Shown here piece by piece: positions 14,939 to 23,760 of a stretch of 64,000 nucleotides of DNA. This DNA comes from Verticiella sediminum. Lineage in GTDB: Bacteria > Pseudomonadota > Gammaproteobacteria > Burkholderiales > Burkholderiaceae_B. Location: the NCBI RefSeq assembly GCF_007558815.1, contig NZ_VLTJ01000022.1, positions 124,001 through 188,000 on the forward strand, in the 5' to 3' direction. The position numbers and the translations under genes are program-made. Position 1 is the first letter of the stretch, and the number at the start of each line of letters is the position of its first letter. The notes under the pieces were generated by a model, which made no database searches, was not told the DNA's origin, and worked only from the letters and a program-made list of their open reading frames with translations.

Positions 14939-17493
14939 GATGCTCTGTCCTCGTTGGTCTTGCTTAAGGGTTTGATGGAGCCCGGCACGATCTGCCCGTC
15001 GAACTGTTCGACCAGCGCCCGCACGAATGGGTCCTCGGCAATGGCTTGCTCGGCCTCGCGCTGGCGGGCGTCGCGTTCGGTCTGGGCGACAGCATGCGCG
15101 GTGCCGGCGCCGGTGGCGCCGACCTGCATGCGCACCTGGATCGGCCGGCCGAAGTGGCGCGACAGCGCAGCGCGCAGGCGCTCGACCGAGGGGCCCTGCG
15201 CCATCGGCTGGGCCGGCACGGTGAAGGTAATGACGTTGCCCTCGACGCCCATCCACTCGGCCTGGCGCGCCAGTTCGGCCGACAGGCCCTTCAGGGGCAG
15301 ACGGGTGGCCAGCACGTGCCAGGGCTCGGCAAGCACGATGGGCTCGTCGGCGCGCGCACGGGCAGCCGGGCGCCGAGACTCGGGCGCGGCGGGCTCGTAA
15401 GGGGATTCGTAAGAACGGGCCTCGGCCGCGGAGCCGGCGGCCGCGGGCTCCCAGTCCGGGGGCGCCGGGTTCTCGGATTCGTAATCGTCCCAGGCCGGCG
15501 GCTCGACCGGGCCGGGCGCAGCCTCCTCCTCCCACGGCGGCGGCGCAGCCGCGCTGGCGCGCCGGGTGGCCGGCGCGGCCGCCAGCGGCGCGGCGGCGGC
15601 GCCGGCCGCAGACCGGCCCGGCGGCTGACGCGGCGACGACGGCGCGGCGGGCGGCGCGGACTCCGCTTCCGGCGCGGCGCCGGCTTCGGATGCCGACACG
15701 TCGGGCGCGGCTGCCGCCCCCGCCTGAACGGCGGCGACAGCCTCGGGCAGCGGCTCGGCCGCCGCGGACGGGAGGGCCGCCGCAGATTCGGGTTGGTCGT
15801 GGTGCGCTACGGTTGCGGATCCGGGCTCGGCATCGCGCGCCGCGGCCCCGGATTCGGGTTCGGCGCCGCGCGTTACGGCCGCGGATTCAGGCTGGGCGTC
15901 GCGCGCAGCGGTTGCGGAGTCGGGTGCGTCGTCATGCGCGGCAGCCTTGGCCTGCCCGCCGGCAACCGGCGCGGCATGGCCCGGCTGCGCGGCGGCCGGC
16001 GCGGCCGATCCCGCAGACGGGATAGGCGCAGGCGCAGCGGCGCGCGCCGGAAACGGCAGGTCCTCGCGGGGCGCTGGCACGGACGCGGTGGAAACACGGG
16101 ATGCAGTGGGTGCCGCGGGCGCTGCGGACGCCGAGGGTGCTGCGGGCGCTGCCGGGCCGGCGGCAGCGGCGGCCGGCGCCTGGCGTGGCCCCGATGCGCG
16201 GCCGGCCTGGCCGCGCAAGGCGGCGAGCGCCGCGCGCGCGGCCGCCGGGCCGCTCTGTGCCGGCGCACTGGCGCCGGCGGCAGGGGCCGCAGCACCGGCG
16301 GCGGGTGCCGTGGCGCCGGCGGCTGCCATCGCTGCGGTGGCGGCCGCGCCGACCTGCACGGGCGCTGGCGTGCCGCCAACGGGCGGATCGCCAGCGCCGG
16401 CAGCGTCGCCCTCGGCGACGAAGGCGAGCATGCGCAGGCAGGCCATGACGAAACCCGCGTACTCGTCCGGCGCGAGCGCCAGCTCCGGGCGGCTGTGCAG
16501 GGCGATGGAATAGAAGAGCTGGGTCGCATCGGGCGACATCTGGCCGGCCAGGCGACGGATGTCCTCGGCCAGCGGGGCGTCGTCGGCGGGCATGCCAGGG
16601 ATGCGCTGGGCCATGGCGATCTGCGCGAGCAGGCTGGCCAGGTCGCCTAGCGCACTCGCGTAGGACAGGCTGCGCGCGGCCAGCTCGTCGGCCACCGCCA
16701 CCATGCCGGGCCCATCGCCGGCCACCAGCGCATCCAGCAGGCGCACCAGGTAGCGCTGGTCGATGGCGCCCAGCATGCCGCGCACGGCATCCTCGGACAC
16801 GTTGCCGCCGCTGTAGGCGATCGCCTGGTCGGTGAGCGAGAGCGCGTCGCGCATGGAGCCGCGCGCGGCCTGGCCGATCAGGCGCAACGCGCCCGGCTCG
16901 GCCGGGACTTCCTCGGCCTCGAGCACCTGCTCGAGGTGGCGCGCCACGGATTCGGGCGGCATCTGCTTGAGGTTGAACTGCAGGCAGCGCGACAGCACCG
17001 TCACCGGAATCTTCTGGGGATCGGTGGTCGCCAGGATGAACTTGACGTGCGGCGGCGGCTCCTCGAGCGTCTTCAACATGGCGTTGAAGGCGTGCCCGGT
17101 GAGCATGTGCACTTCATCGATCATGTAGACCTTGAAGCGGCCGGCCGAGGGGGCGTAGACGGCCTGCTCGAGCAGGCGGGTCATTTCCTCCACCCCGCGG
17201 TTGGAGGCCGCGTCGAGCTCCAGGTAGTCCACGTAGCGATCGGCATCGATGCCGGTGCAGGCGGCGCACTTGCCGCAAGGCGTGGGCGTGATGCCCTGCT
17301 CGCAGTTCAGCGCCTTGGCCAGTATGCGCGAGAGCGTGGTCTTGCCCACGCCGCGCGTGCCCGTGAAGAGCCAGGCATGGTGCAGCCGTTGCGTGGTGAG
17401 CGCCTGCGTCAGCGCACGCACCACGTGCTCCTGGCCGACCAGGGTATCGAAGGATCGCGGCCGCCATTTGCGGGCCAGCACGAGATAAGTCAT
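14935..17493 (-). CDS. dnaX: DNA polymerase III subunit gamma/tau
   Basis: The 852-residue clamp-loader ATPase has Walker A GTRGVGKT (45-52), a zinc module with Cys64, Cys73, Cys76 and Cys79, the DEVH box in MIDEVHML, and sensor 1 ([11 protein letters not shown]). The AAA+ and collar domains end near residue 365. A very long Ala/Pro/Gly-rich linker (about 370-735) follows, then a short conserved tau end ([19 protein letters not shown] onward). At 852 residues it is much longer than E. coli tau (643), mainly from the linker, which contains an 11-residue tandem repeat. I see no A/T-rich slippery site, so gamma production by frameshift is not supported here. It sits downstream of ffs. Confidence 0.96.
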   Translation of the reverse strand: MTYLVLARKWRPRSFDTLVGQEHVVRALTQALTTQRLHHAWLFTGTRGVGKTTLSRILAKALNCEQGITPTPCGKCAACTGIDADRYVDYLELDAASNRGVEEMTRLLEQAVYAPSAGRFKVYMIDEVHMLTGHAFNAMLKTLEEPPPHVKFILATTDPQKIPVTVLSRCLQFNLKQMPPESVARHLEQVLEAEEVPAEPGALRLIGQAARGSMRDALSLTDQAIAYSGGNVSEDAVRGMLGAIDQRYLVRLLDALVAGDGPGMVAVADELAARSLSYASALGDLASLLAQIAMAQRIPGMPADDAPLAEDIRRLAGQMSPDATQLFYSIALHSRPELALAPDEYAGFVMACLRMLAFVAEGDAAGAGDPPVGGTPAPVQVGAAATAAMAAAGATAPAAGAAAPAAGASAPAQSGPAAARAALAALRGQAGRASGPRQAPAAAAAGPAAPAAPSASAAPAAPTASRVSTASVPAPREDLPFPARAAAPAPIPSAGSAAPAAAQPGHAAPVAGGQAKAAAHDDAPDSATAARDAQPESAAVTRGAEPESGAAARDAEPGSATVAHHDQPESAAALPSAAAEPLPEAVAAVQAGAAAAPDVSASEAGAAPEAESAPPAAPSSPRQPPGRSAAGAAAAPLAAAPATRRASAAAPPPWEEEAAPGPVEPPAWDDYESENPAPPDWEPAAAGSAAEARSYESPYEPAAPESRRPAARARADEPIVLAEPWHVLATRLPLKGLSAELARQAEWMGVEGNVITFTVPAQPMAQGPSVERLRAALSRHFGRPIQVRMQVGATGAGTAHAVAQTERDARQREAEQAIAEDPFVRALVEQFDGQIVPGSIKPLSKTNEDRAS
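15769..15930 (-). repeat. 11-residue tandem repeat (33-nt units) inside the dnaX linker
   Basis: Read on the minus strand, this part encodes five degenerate units: [54 protein letters not shown]. The first unit is one residue short. Each full unit is 33 nt, so copy-number change keeps the frame. It lies in the disordered linker between the ATPase part and the polymerase-binding end of tau. Confidence 0.8.
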
Positions 17494-17667
17494 GGCGGCA
17501 TTTTAGAGTCAGTCAGGCGCGGGCGATACGCGGACTGCGCGCCGGCCGCCATCGGCGGCCGCACCCGCATGCCGGCGCCGAAAATCGTTCCGGCACGGCG
17601 AGGACACGGGGGGTGGGGAGGACGCTGCGCGAACGGTCGACACACGCCCGCACAACGGCAGAAAGAA

Positions 17668-17762
17668 GGGCGGGCCTGGCTTCGGCACTGCCGGATAACG
17701 ACTATGGCTGCTTCGTTCCCGACCTGACCAGGTTCACCGCTCCGTCATGCGAAGGGGCCCGC
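17668..17762 (-). ncRNA. ffs: Signal recognition particle RNA (4.5S RNA, small bacterial type)
   Basis: The minus strand carries ACCTGGTCAGGTCGGGAACG followed by AAGCAGCC, nearly identical to the conserved SRP RNA domain IV tip that binds Ffh. The ends pair: GCGGGCC (17762-17756) with GGCCCGC (17676-17670), forming the closing stem of a roughly 95-nt hairpin. It lies upstream of dnaX on the same strand, as is common in proteobacteria. Ends are approximate, set from the closing stem and the -10 box upstream. Confidence 0.93.
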
Positions 17763-17768
17763 AGCGAC

Positions 17769-17774
17769 ATTCTA
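17769..17774 (-). promoter_or_regulatory. Probable -10 element of the SRP RNA gene
   Basis: TAGAAT on the minus strand ends 6 nt before the predicted 5' end of the RNA (about 17762), the right spacing for a -10 box. No clear -35 hexamer is visible in the GC-rich sequence upstream. Confidence 0.55.
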
Positions 17775-17871
17775 ACAGAGTCGGCGGCGGCGCTCGTCGC
17801 CCCGCCCGCGGGCTCGCGGGCCACCGCGGCCGGGCGCAATACAATGGGGCTTCACCCAGCGAGAGGATGCC

Positions 17872-18186
17872 GTGAGCCACTATCGCCACCATGTTTTCTT
17901 CTGTACCAACCAGCGCGAGCCGGGTGCGGACCGGCCGAGCTGCAACAACTGCGGCGCCTCGAGCGCCCAGGAGCATGCCAAGCGCAAGGTCAAGGAGCTC
18001 GGCCTGTCGGGCGCGGGCAAGGTCCGCATCAACAAGGCCGGCTGCCTGGACCGCTGCGAGGAAGGCCCGGTGCTCGTGGTCTACCCCGAGGCCGTCTGGT
18101 ACACCTACGTCGACGTCGCCGACATCGACGAGATCATCGAGTCGCACCTCGTGCGCGGCGTACCCGTCGAACGGCTGATGCTGTGA
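17872..18186 (+). CDS. (2Fe-2S) thioredoxin-like ferredoxin-domain protein
   Basis: The 104-residue protein resembles the small stand-alone thioredoxin-fold [2Fe-2S] ferredoxins. It begins with SHYRHHVFFCTNQRE, and has Cys11, Cys24 and Cys27 (SCNNCG) plus the C-terminal pair in GCLDRCEEGPVLVVYPE. The likely role is electron transfer; the partner is unknown. The start is GTG 17872, with GAGAGGA at 17861-17867. TACAAT at 17840-17845 is a plausible -10 box. The hydrolase gene follows 43 nt later and may be co-transcribed. Confidence 0.88.
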   Translation: MSHYRHHVFFCTNQREPGADRPSCNNCGASSAQEHAKRKVKELGLSGAGKVRINKAGCLDRCEEGPVLVVYPEAVWYTYVDVADIDEIIESHLVRGVPVERLML

Positions 18187-18229
18187 ACGCGCGACTTCCA
18201 TCCATTCAAGCCCCGAGAGCCAGCGCCCG

Positions 18230-18886
18230 ATGAGCGTGCATCCCGATACCCTGGCGCTGAACGGCCATGCCGGCGCCGTCGATTGCGCCCTCGACTGGCC
18301 GGCGCAGGCGCCGCGCGGCTGGGCCCTGCTCCTGCATCCGCACCCGCTGTATGGCGGCGCGCGCGGCAACAAGGTGGTCACCACGCTGGCCCGCGCCTGC
18401 ACCCTGGCCGGGCTGCTCGCGGTGCGTCCCGACTTTCGCGGGGTCGGACGCTCCGGCGGCACCTATGACGAGGGCCGCGGCGAGGCCGACGACATGCTCG
18501 GCCTGCCCGCCCAACTGCTCGAACGCTTTCCCGAGCTGCAAGGCCTGCCCTTCGTGCTCGGCGGCTTCTCGTTCGGCAGCGCGGTCGCGAGCCAGGTCGA
18601 GGCGCGCGCCGATCAGGCCGGCCTGCCGCCGCGCGTCGGCGTGATGCTGGTCGGCGCCGCGGTGGAACGCTTCGAGGTTGCGCGGGTGCCGCCCGACACG
18701 CTGGTCGTGCACGGCGAACAGGACGACACCATCGCGCTCGCCAGTGTGCTCGACTGGGCGCGTCCGCAGGATCAGCCCGTGGTGGTGATCCCCGACGCCA
18801 GCCATTTCTTCCACGGCAAGCTGGTGCCGTTGCGCCGGGTGGTCGAGAACTACCTGCGGCTCGTACTGCCGGCACACGCCGGGTGA
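18230..18886 (+). CDS. Alpha/beta hydrolase (serine hydrolase of the COG2945 type)
   Basis: The 218-residue hydrolase has WALLLHPHPLYGGARGNKVV, the His-Pro-His-Pro oxyanion region of this group, then the nucleophile elbow GGFSFGS, an acid loop HGEQDDTIAL, and the final histidine in DASHFFHG. There is no signal peptide, so it is cytosolic. Substrate is unknown; relatives are carboxylesterases. ATG 18230 has a weak GAGAG upstream. Confidence 0.87.
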   Translation: MSVHPDTLALNGHAGAVDCALDWPAQAPRGWALLLHPHPLYGGARGNKVVTTLARACTLAGLLAVRPDFRGVGRSGGTYDEGRGEADDMLGLPAQLLERFPELQGLPFVLGGFSFGSAVASQVEARADQAGLPPRVGVMLVGAAVERFEVARVPPDTLVVHGEQDDTIALASVLDWARPQDQPVVVIPDASHFFHGKLVPLRRVVENYLRLVLPAHAG

Positions 18887-18973
18887 CCGGCCCGGACGGC
18901 TTGCGCGCATCGAGCCCGACCGTCCGGTTTCAGGTCGTTTCAAGCACGGCGCGGCGGCGGCAGGGGCACTGCC

Positions 18974-18979
18974 TATAAT
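18974..18979 (+). promoter_or_regulatory. Probable -10 box upstream of dacC
   Basis: A perfect TATAAT lies 78 nt before the dacC start in an otherwise GC-rich gap. No good -35 hexamer is seen at the normal distance. Confidence 0.5.
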
Positions 18980-19057
18980 GCCCGCTTCGGTTTTTCCGCG
19001 CCCGGCAAGCCGAATCGCCCGGGCGCCCGTCCCACACCCGCACCTCACACTGTCGTC

Positions 19058-20365
19058 ATGAAGCCTTCCCGTACGATGTCTTCCCTCCTGGCCCGGCCCT
19101 GCGAGCGGCGTGCCACGGAGGGCGCCGCGTTGCGTCCCGCCGCCTGGCGTCTGCGCGCCGGAGCGCTGGCCATGGCGTTCGCGCTGGCCGGCACGGCCCC
19201 CGCGCTGCACGCCGCCGACCAGACCGCCCCGCAAACCGGCACGAGCAGCACCACCCTGGCCCCGGCGCCGCAGCCGGTCACCACCGTGGCCGAGCTGTCC
19301 TCGCTGCCCGCGCCGAACATCGCCGCGCGTGCCTGGATCTCGGTGGACGCGACCACCGGCCAGGTGATCGCCGCGACCGACCCCGACATACGCGTGGAAC
19401 CCGCCTCGCTCACCAAGGTCATGACCGCCTACCTGGTCTTCAAGGCCCTGGACGAGAAGCGCCTGACGCTCGAGCAGCAGGTGCCGGTCTCGGAACATGC
19501 CTGGCGCACGGGCGGTTCACGCATGTTCATCGAACCGCGCAAGCCGGTCACCGTGGGCGAACTGATCCAGGGCATGATCGTGCAATCGGGCAACGACGCC
19601 TCGGTCGCGCTGGCCGAGGCCGTGGCCGGCAGCGAGTCGGCCTTCGCCGCGCTGATGAACCAGGAAGCCGAGCGCCTGGGCATGACGGGCACGCACTTCA
19701 CCAACTCCACCGGCCTGCCCGACGCCGATCACTACACCACCGTGCGCGACCTTTCCGTGCTGGCCTCGCACATCGCCCAGGACTACCCCACGCAGTACGA
19801 GTACTACCGCCAGCGCGAGTACACGTACAACAACATCACCCAGCCCAACCGCAACCGCCTGCTGTGGCTGGACCCGACGGTCGACGGCATGAAGACCGGC
19901 CACACCGAGGCCGCCGGCTACTGCCTGATCGCCTCGGCGCTGCGCGGCGACCGTCGCGTGGTGACCGTCGTGGTCGGCACGGCCAGCGAGACCGTGCGCG
20001 CGCAGGAGAGCCTCAAGCTCCTGAACTGGAGCTTCCAGAACTTCGATTCGGTGCAGCTCTACGCAGCCAACCAGCCGGCCGTCGAGGCGCGAGTATGGAA
20101 GGGCGCCGCCGACCAGGCCAAGCTCGGCGCGACCAACCCCATCCGCGTGACCGTGCCGCGCGGCCAGGCCGCGCAACTGCAGCCGGTGGTCGAGCGCACC
20201 GATCCGCTGGTCGCCCCGCTGGAGCAGGGCCAGCCGGTCGGCACCCTCAAGCTGGTGCTCAACGGCCGCGTGCTCAGCCAGACGCCGCTCACGGTGCTCG
20301 AACCGGTGGCCGAGGCGAGCTTCTTCGGCCGCATGTTCGACGCGATCCGCATGCGCTTCGAATAA
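19058..20365 (+). CDS. dacC: D-alanyl-D-alanine carboxypeptidase (PBP5/6 type)
   Basis: The 435-residue penicillin-binding protein trims the terminal D-Ala of peptidoglycan pentapeptides. It has a long N-region and signal peptide (cleavage near ALHAAD, residues 50-53) and the three active-site motifs S117LTK, S177GN and K279TG. A C-terminal PBP5-type domain follows (about 305-400), then a tail FFGRMFDAIRMRF that could form an amphipathic membrane anchor. ATG 19058 is used; ATG 19076 is an alternative, and neither has a strong ribosome-binding site. It stands before ybeD-lipB, as in E. coli dacA-ybeD-lipB; dacA or dacC would both be acceptable symbols. Confidence 0.94.
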   Translation: MKPSRTMSSLLARPCERRATEGAALRPAAWRLRAGALAMAFALAGTAPALHAADQTAPQTGTSSTTLAPAPQPVTTVAELSSLPAPNIAARAWISVDATTGQVIAATDPDIRVEPASLTKVMTAYLVFKALDEKRLTLEQQVPVSEHAWRTGGSRMFIEPRKPVTVGELIQGMIVQSGNDASVALAEAVAGSESAFAALMNQEAERLGMTGTHFTNSTGLPDADHYTTVRDLSVLASHIAQDYPTQYEYYRQREYTYNNITQPNRNRLLWLDPTVDGMKTGHTEAAGYCLIASALRGDRRVVTVVVGTASETVRAQESLKLLNWSFQNFDSVQLYAANQPAVEARVWKGAADQAKLGATNPIRVTVPRGQAAQLQPVVERTDPLVAPLEQGQPVGTLKLVLNGRVLSQTPLTVLEPVAEASFFGRMFDAIRMRFE

Positions 20366-20391
20366 GGCAGGTCGCCGCGGCGTCCTGCCTT
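20364..20391 (+). terminator. Stem-loop after dacC
   Basis: AAGGCAGG (20364-20371) pairs with CCTGCCTT (20384-20391), with the self-complementary CGCCGCGGCG between them, giving a long hairpin that begins in the dacC stop codon. Only two T residues end the stem, so it is an imperfect intrinsic terminator. Confidence 0.5.
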
Positions 20392-20547
20392 GGCCGGCGT
20401 GGCGGCGCCCCGTGCGCCGCGTCGGCCCGCCGGGCCCGGCGGGCCTTGTCGATGCGGGGATACACCCCCATCTACGGGTGATCCGCATGCGCCCGCATGC
20501 CACCCGATCGCCCGGCCCGCGGCCGTGTCCTACAGCAAGGTGATGCC

Positions 20548-20823
20548 ATGACCCAGATTCCCGCCGACCAGTCCCTCATCGAGTATCCGAGCGACTTTCC
20601 CATCAAGGTGATGGGCCGGCAGCATCCGGAGTTCGCCCAGCGCCTGACCGAGGTGGTGCTGGTCCACGCGCCCGACTTCGATCCGGCCACGGTGGAGATG
20701 CGGCCCAGTTCGGGCGGCAACTACATCGGCCTGACCTTCACCGTGCGCGCCACCTCGCGCGAGCAGCTCGACAACCTGTATCGCGCCCTGACCTCGCACG
20801 AGATGGTCGCCTACGTGCTGTAA
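20548..20823 (+). CDS. ybeD: DUF493 family protein YbeD
   Basis: The 91-residue protein of the small YbeD family has an ACT/ferredoxin-like fold. It contains YPSDFPIKVMGRQHPEFAQ, and ends with SREQLDNLYRALTSHEMVAYVL, both characteristic. Function is unproven; its constant position next to lipB suggests a link to lipoate metabolism. ATG 20548 is the start matching the family length. lipB follows after 9 nt. Confidence 0.93.
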   Translation: MTQIPADQSLIEYPSDFPIKVMGRQHPEFAQRLTEVVLVHAPDFDPATVEMRPSSGGNYIGLTFTVRATSREQLDNLYRALTSHEMVAYVL

Positions 20824-20832
20824 GCAGGCAGC

Positions 20833-21477
20833 ATGCAGCGCCGCTGGCTGACGCCCAGGCCCGCGCCCTACCAGCCCGTCTGGGAGGCGATGCGGGCCCA
20901 CACGTCGGCGCGCCGCGCCGACACCCCGGACGAGATCTGGCTCGGCGAGCATGCGCCGGTCTATACGCTGGGCCTGGCCGGCAAGCGCGAGCACCTGCTC
21001 GCCACCGGCGAGATCCCGGTCGTGCCGACCGACCGCGGCGGCCAGGTCACCTACCACGGGCCCGGCCAGGTGATGGCCTACGTGCTGTTCGACCTGCGGC
21101 GCAGCGGCTACTTCGTGCGCGAGTACGTGTACCGCCTCGAGAGCGCGATCATCGACACACTCGCCGCCTTCGGCATCGAGGATGCGCGCCGCGAGCCCGG
21201 TGCGCCCGGCGTCTACGTGCCCCACCCCGACCGGCCCCAGGCGCAGGCGGCCAAGATCGCCGCGCTCGGGATCAAGGTCAGCAACGGCTGCACCTATCAC
21301 GGCGTGTCGCTGAATGTCGACATGGATCTTTCCCCCTTTGACGGCATCAACCCCTGCGGCTACGCTGGGTTGGCCACCGTCGACATGGCGGGCTGCGGTG
21401 TACGCGCCGACCTCGTCAGCGTCGGCGAACGCCTGGCGGACGCCCTATCGGCACAACTCACACGGAGGGACCGATGA
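20833..21477 (+). CDS. lipB: Octanoyl-[acyl carrier protein]-protein N-octanoyltransferase
   Basis: The 214-residue enzyme moves octanoyl from ACP to lipoyl domains, the first step of lipoate assembly. The signature [12 protein letters not shown] is at 68-79. The catalytic pair is Lys141 ([15 protein letters not shown]) and Cys175 (GINPCGY). It lies after ybeD and overlaps the GNAT gene by ATGA. Its pathway partner lipA is about 11.7 kb downstream instead of adjacent. Confidence 0.97.
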   Translation: MQRRWLTPRPAPYQPVWEAMRAHTSARRADTPDEIWLGEHAPVYTLGLAGKREHLLATGEIPVVPTDRGGQVTYHGPGQVMAYVLFDLRRSGYFVREYVYRLESAIIDTLAAFGIEDARREPGAPGVYVPHPDRPQAQAAKIAALGIKVSNGCTYHGVSLNVDMDLSPFDGINPCGYAGLATVDMAGCGVRADLVSVGERLADALSAQLTRRDR

Positions 21478-22328
21478 GCGCAGGTGCTTACCCGATCCAC
21501 ACCATGGCCAAGGCCGATCTCGCCCTGGCGCTGGCCTGGGCCAGCGACGAAGGCTGGAACCCGGGGCTGGCCGACGGCCCGGCCTTTCATGCGGCCGACC
21601 CGGATGGCTTTCTGCTGGCGCGGCGCGACGGCGTGGCCGCCGGCTGCGTCTCGCTGGTGCGTTACGACGACCGCTATGCCTTCCTCGGCCTGTACCTGGT
21701 GCAGCCGGCGTTTCGCGGGCAAGGCCTGGGCAGGGCGCTCTGGCAGGCGGCGCTCGAACGCGGCCAGGGCTGCGTCATCGGCCTGGACGGCGTGCCGGCC
21801 CGGCAAGACGACTACCGCGCGGCCGGCTTCGTGCTGGCGCACCGGAACCTGCGCTTTGCCGGCATGGCGGCCCCGGACCCCCGCCCCGAACCGGCAGTGA
21901 CGGAACTGGCCGACCTGCCGTTCGAGCAGGTCCTGGCCTATGACCGCCATGGCTTCCCGTCGCATCGCCCGCATTTCCTGAAGGCCTGGACCCACTACCC
22001 CGGCGGCTGCGCCCTGGCGTACGAGGGCGACGACGGCGAGCTGCAGGGCTACGGCGTGCTGCGCCCCTGCGTGACGGGCAGCAGGATCGGCCCGCTGTTT
22101 GCCGACACGCCCGAGATCGCCGATGCGCTGTTTCGCGCGCTGCGCGCGGCGGCGCCGGCCGGCACTCCCGTCTACCTGGACGTGCCGGAGAACCAGCCGC
22201 AGGCCATGGCACTGGCCCAACGCTACGGCCTGCAGCCGCAGTTCGAGACGGCGCGCATGTACCGGGGCGATGCGCCCGAGGTCGACGCAACCCGCATCTA
22301 CGGCGTCACGACCTTCGAGCTGGGGTGA
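21474..22328 (+). CDS. GNAT N-acetyltransferase with second C-terminal acetyltransferase-like domain
   Basis: The 284-residue protein begins with a full GNAT domain (about 1-135), with the acetyl-CoA loop [17 protein letters not shown] second domain (about 145-280) ends [23 protein letters not shown], like the YitH/Acetyltransf_18 tail. Such two-domain proteins acetylate small molecules, peptides or proteins; the substrate is unknown. ATGA overlap with lipB suggests coupled expression with the core operon, so this may be the last gene still attached to it. Confidence 0.88.
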   Translation: MSAGAYPIHTMAKADLALALAWASDEGWNPGLADGPAFHAADPDGFLLARRDGVAAGCVSLVRYDDRYAFLGLYLVQPAFRGQGLGRALWQAALERGQGCVIGLDGVPARQDDYRAAGFVLAHRNLRFAGMAAPDPRPEPAVTELADLPFEQVLAYDRHGFPSHRPHFLKAWTHYPGGCALAYEGDDGELQGYGVLRPCVTGSRIGPLFADTPEIADALFRALRAAAPAGTPVYLDVPENQPQAMALAQRYGLQPQFETARMYRGDAPEVDATRIYGVTTFELG

Positions 22329-22387
22329 CGCGGCCGGCCTGAGCGCACGGCGGCGGCCATGGCCGTTGCCCGGCCGCCGACGCGGTG

Positions 22388-22918
22388 TCAGCCCTCGTCG
22401 GGCAGCGCGACGAAGATCAGCACCGCCAGGATGGTGATGAAGAAGCGGAACGCGCTTTCGATGCCGTTCCATTGCTGGGACATCCACATGCCGAACCATT
22501 CGCCGCCGATGCTCATGAAGCCCACCTGCCAGACCAGAAAGCCCAGCATCAGCCCGGCATAGGCGGCATGCTTGGCGCGCTGGAACTGCGCCAGCGGCGC
22601 GCGCAGGCGCAGCAGCATGCGCCACGCGCCCAGCCAGCACAGCAGGGCCACCATGCTCTCGAGCGCGATGATGAAGACATAGGCGGCATGGTGCAGCGCC
22701 GGCGACTCGATGGCGCGATAGCCGATGGTCGCATCGGGGAAGATCGTGTCCATGCGCAGGACATGCTCGACGAAGGCGAAGTTCGTCCCGTAGTCGGTGA
22801 TGTTGCCGAACGCCACCAGGCTCGCGAAGAAGGCGATGGCAGCCACCGCCATCACCTTGCACGAGCGCAACACCGGAAACGCACCTTCGAACGCGAACCT
22901 GCCGTCACTCCGCCTCAC
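22388..22918 (-). CDS. DUF2165 family small integral membrane protein
   Basis: The 176-residue inner-membrane protein has about four hydrophobic segments (near residues 20-40, 75-105, 118-142 and 155-172). The loop VAFGNITDYGTNFAFVEHVLRMDT is close to the family consensus. The GTG at 22918 is preferred because GGAGG lies 7 nt upstream; an open frame continues to an ATG at 23038 inside a heptanucleotide repeat. No function is known for DUF2165. It ends 59 nt from the convergent GNAT gene. Confidence 0.85.
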   Translation of the reverse strand: MRRSDGRFAFEGAFPVLRSCKVMAVAAIAFFASLVAFGNITDYGTNFAFVEHVLRMDTIFPDATIGYRAIESPALHHAAYVFIIALESMVALLCWLGAWRMLLRLRAPLAQFQRAKHAAYAGLMLGFLVWQVGFMSIGGEWFGMWMSQQWNGIESAFRFFITILAVLIFVALPDEG

Positions 22919-23031
22919 GATCCATCCTCCGCACAAATCGCACAGCTTGTCATCATGCAAGTACGCAGGACAAGTGCGGCTGGTGCAAGCCGTTTTGCGC
23001 AAATCGACATCGACAAACGGGCCGGCCGACC

Positions 23032-23072
23032 GGCTCATGGCTCATGGCTCATGGCTCGTGGCTCGTGGCTCG
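23032..23072. repeat. Heptanucleotide tandem repeat GGCTC(A/G)T, about six copies
   Basis: Three copies of GGCTCAT are followed by two of GGCTCGT and a partial sixth, 41 nt in all. It lies between the DUF2165 gene and allA. Read on the minus strand, the units contain ATGAGCC, so each copy supplies an ATG in a shifting frame upstream of the DUF2165 gene; one of them (23038) is in frame with it. Confidence 0.85.
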
Positions 23073-23110
23073 CACGCGGACCGCAGACCTCGCGCCTCAC
23101 GACCGGCGCC

Positions 23111-23620
23111 TCACACCTCGCGCCAGGCAAGCAGGCGCTGCGCGGCCGGCGCCAGCTCGATGCGATCGCAGTTGGGCCCGGCCCCCAGGCGGTCGATCAT
23201 GACGAAGGTCGCGGGCTGATCGACCGCCAGCAGCACATGGTGCCAGACGCCGCGCCGGTAGTTCACGCCCTGCTGCCCGTTGGTGACGAACGCACGCAGG
23301 GCATGCCCCTCCACGCGCTCGCCCACGGGCGCGACGACCACCACGAAGCGCGCACCCGCGAGCGGGATGAACGCCTGGCTCGACAGGGGATGGCGCTCCA
23401 GAACCTGAACGCGCAATGGCAGACAATAGGGCTGGGCATGCGCCAGGCTGATGCCGGCCCTGCCGTCCTGCGCCAGCACGTCGACCTCGGCGAGGTCGTC
23501 GTAGCGTTGCACCTGTTGCTGGTTGATGTAATGAAACGGCCGGCCTTCGGTCTCGATCACCTCGCCGAAGGGTAGAAAAGCGTCCGCGGTCAGCGGTTCG
23601 GGATGCAGCAGTTCAATCAT
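23111..23620 (-). CDS. allA: Ureidoglycolate lyase
   Basis: The 169-residue cupin enzyme cleaves ureidoglycolate to glyoxylate and urea, the last step of the allantoate pathway. Typical parts are LTADAFLPFGEVIE, HYINQQQVQRYDDL, HPLSSQAFIPLAG and NYRRGVWHHVLLAVD. ATG 23620 opens at the conserved MIELLHPEPLT; there is no good Shine-Dalgarno upstream, and the frame stays open to 23782, so the start is less certain. It diverges from the FadR-type regulator, whose likely operator lies between them. Confidence 0.92.
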   Translation of the reverse strand: MIELLHPEPLTADAFLPFGEVIETEGRPFHYINQQQVQRYDDLAEVDVLAQDGRAGISLAHAQPYCLPLRVQVLERHPLSSQAFIPLAGARFVVVVAPVGERVEGHALRAFVTNGQQGVNYRRGVWHHVLLAVDQPATFVMIDRLGAGPNCDRIELAPAAQRLLAWREV

Positions 23621-23721
23621 GGTCGCGAAGGCAGGAGGGAAGGAAGAAATAGGACGAAGACAAGGACAGCGGGCGCTCGAGGCGGTGGTACGGTTGGCGT
23701 CCTTCATGCATAATCGGCCCA

Positions 23722-23736
23722 ACTGGTAATACCAGT
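23722..23736. promoter_or_regulatory. Probable FadR/GntR-type operator (TGGT-N3-ACCA)
   Basis: ACTGGTAATACCAGT is a perfect 15-bp palindrome with core TGGTAATACCA, the known shape of FadR-subfamily operators (TNGTNNNACNA). It sits between allA and the FCD-type regulator gene that starts 25 nt later. Similar cores occur at 30756 and 32853. Confidence 0.75.
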
Positions 23737-23760
23737 CCGCCTGACTGATCCGGAGATGAC

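Noticed and set aside
14935-17493. Programmed frameshift producing gamma from dnaX
   Set aside because: No A-run slippery sequence followed by a stem is seen in the GC-rich linker.
22919-23038. Longer N-terminus for the DUF2165 protein as the main form
   Set aside because: The GTG at 22918 has GGAGG at good spacing, and the family start fits there; the upstream ATG within the heptanucleotide repeat is kept only as a hypothesis.
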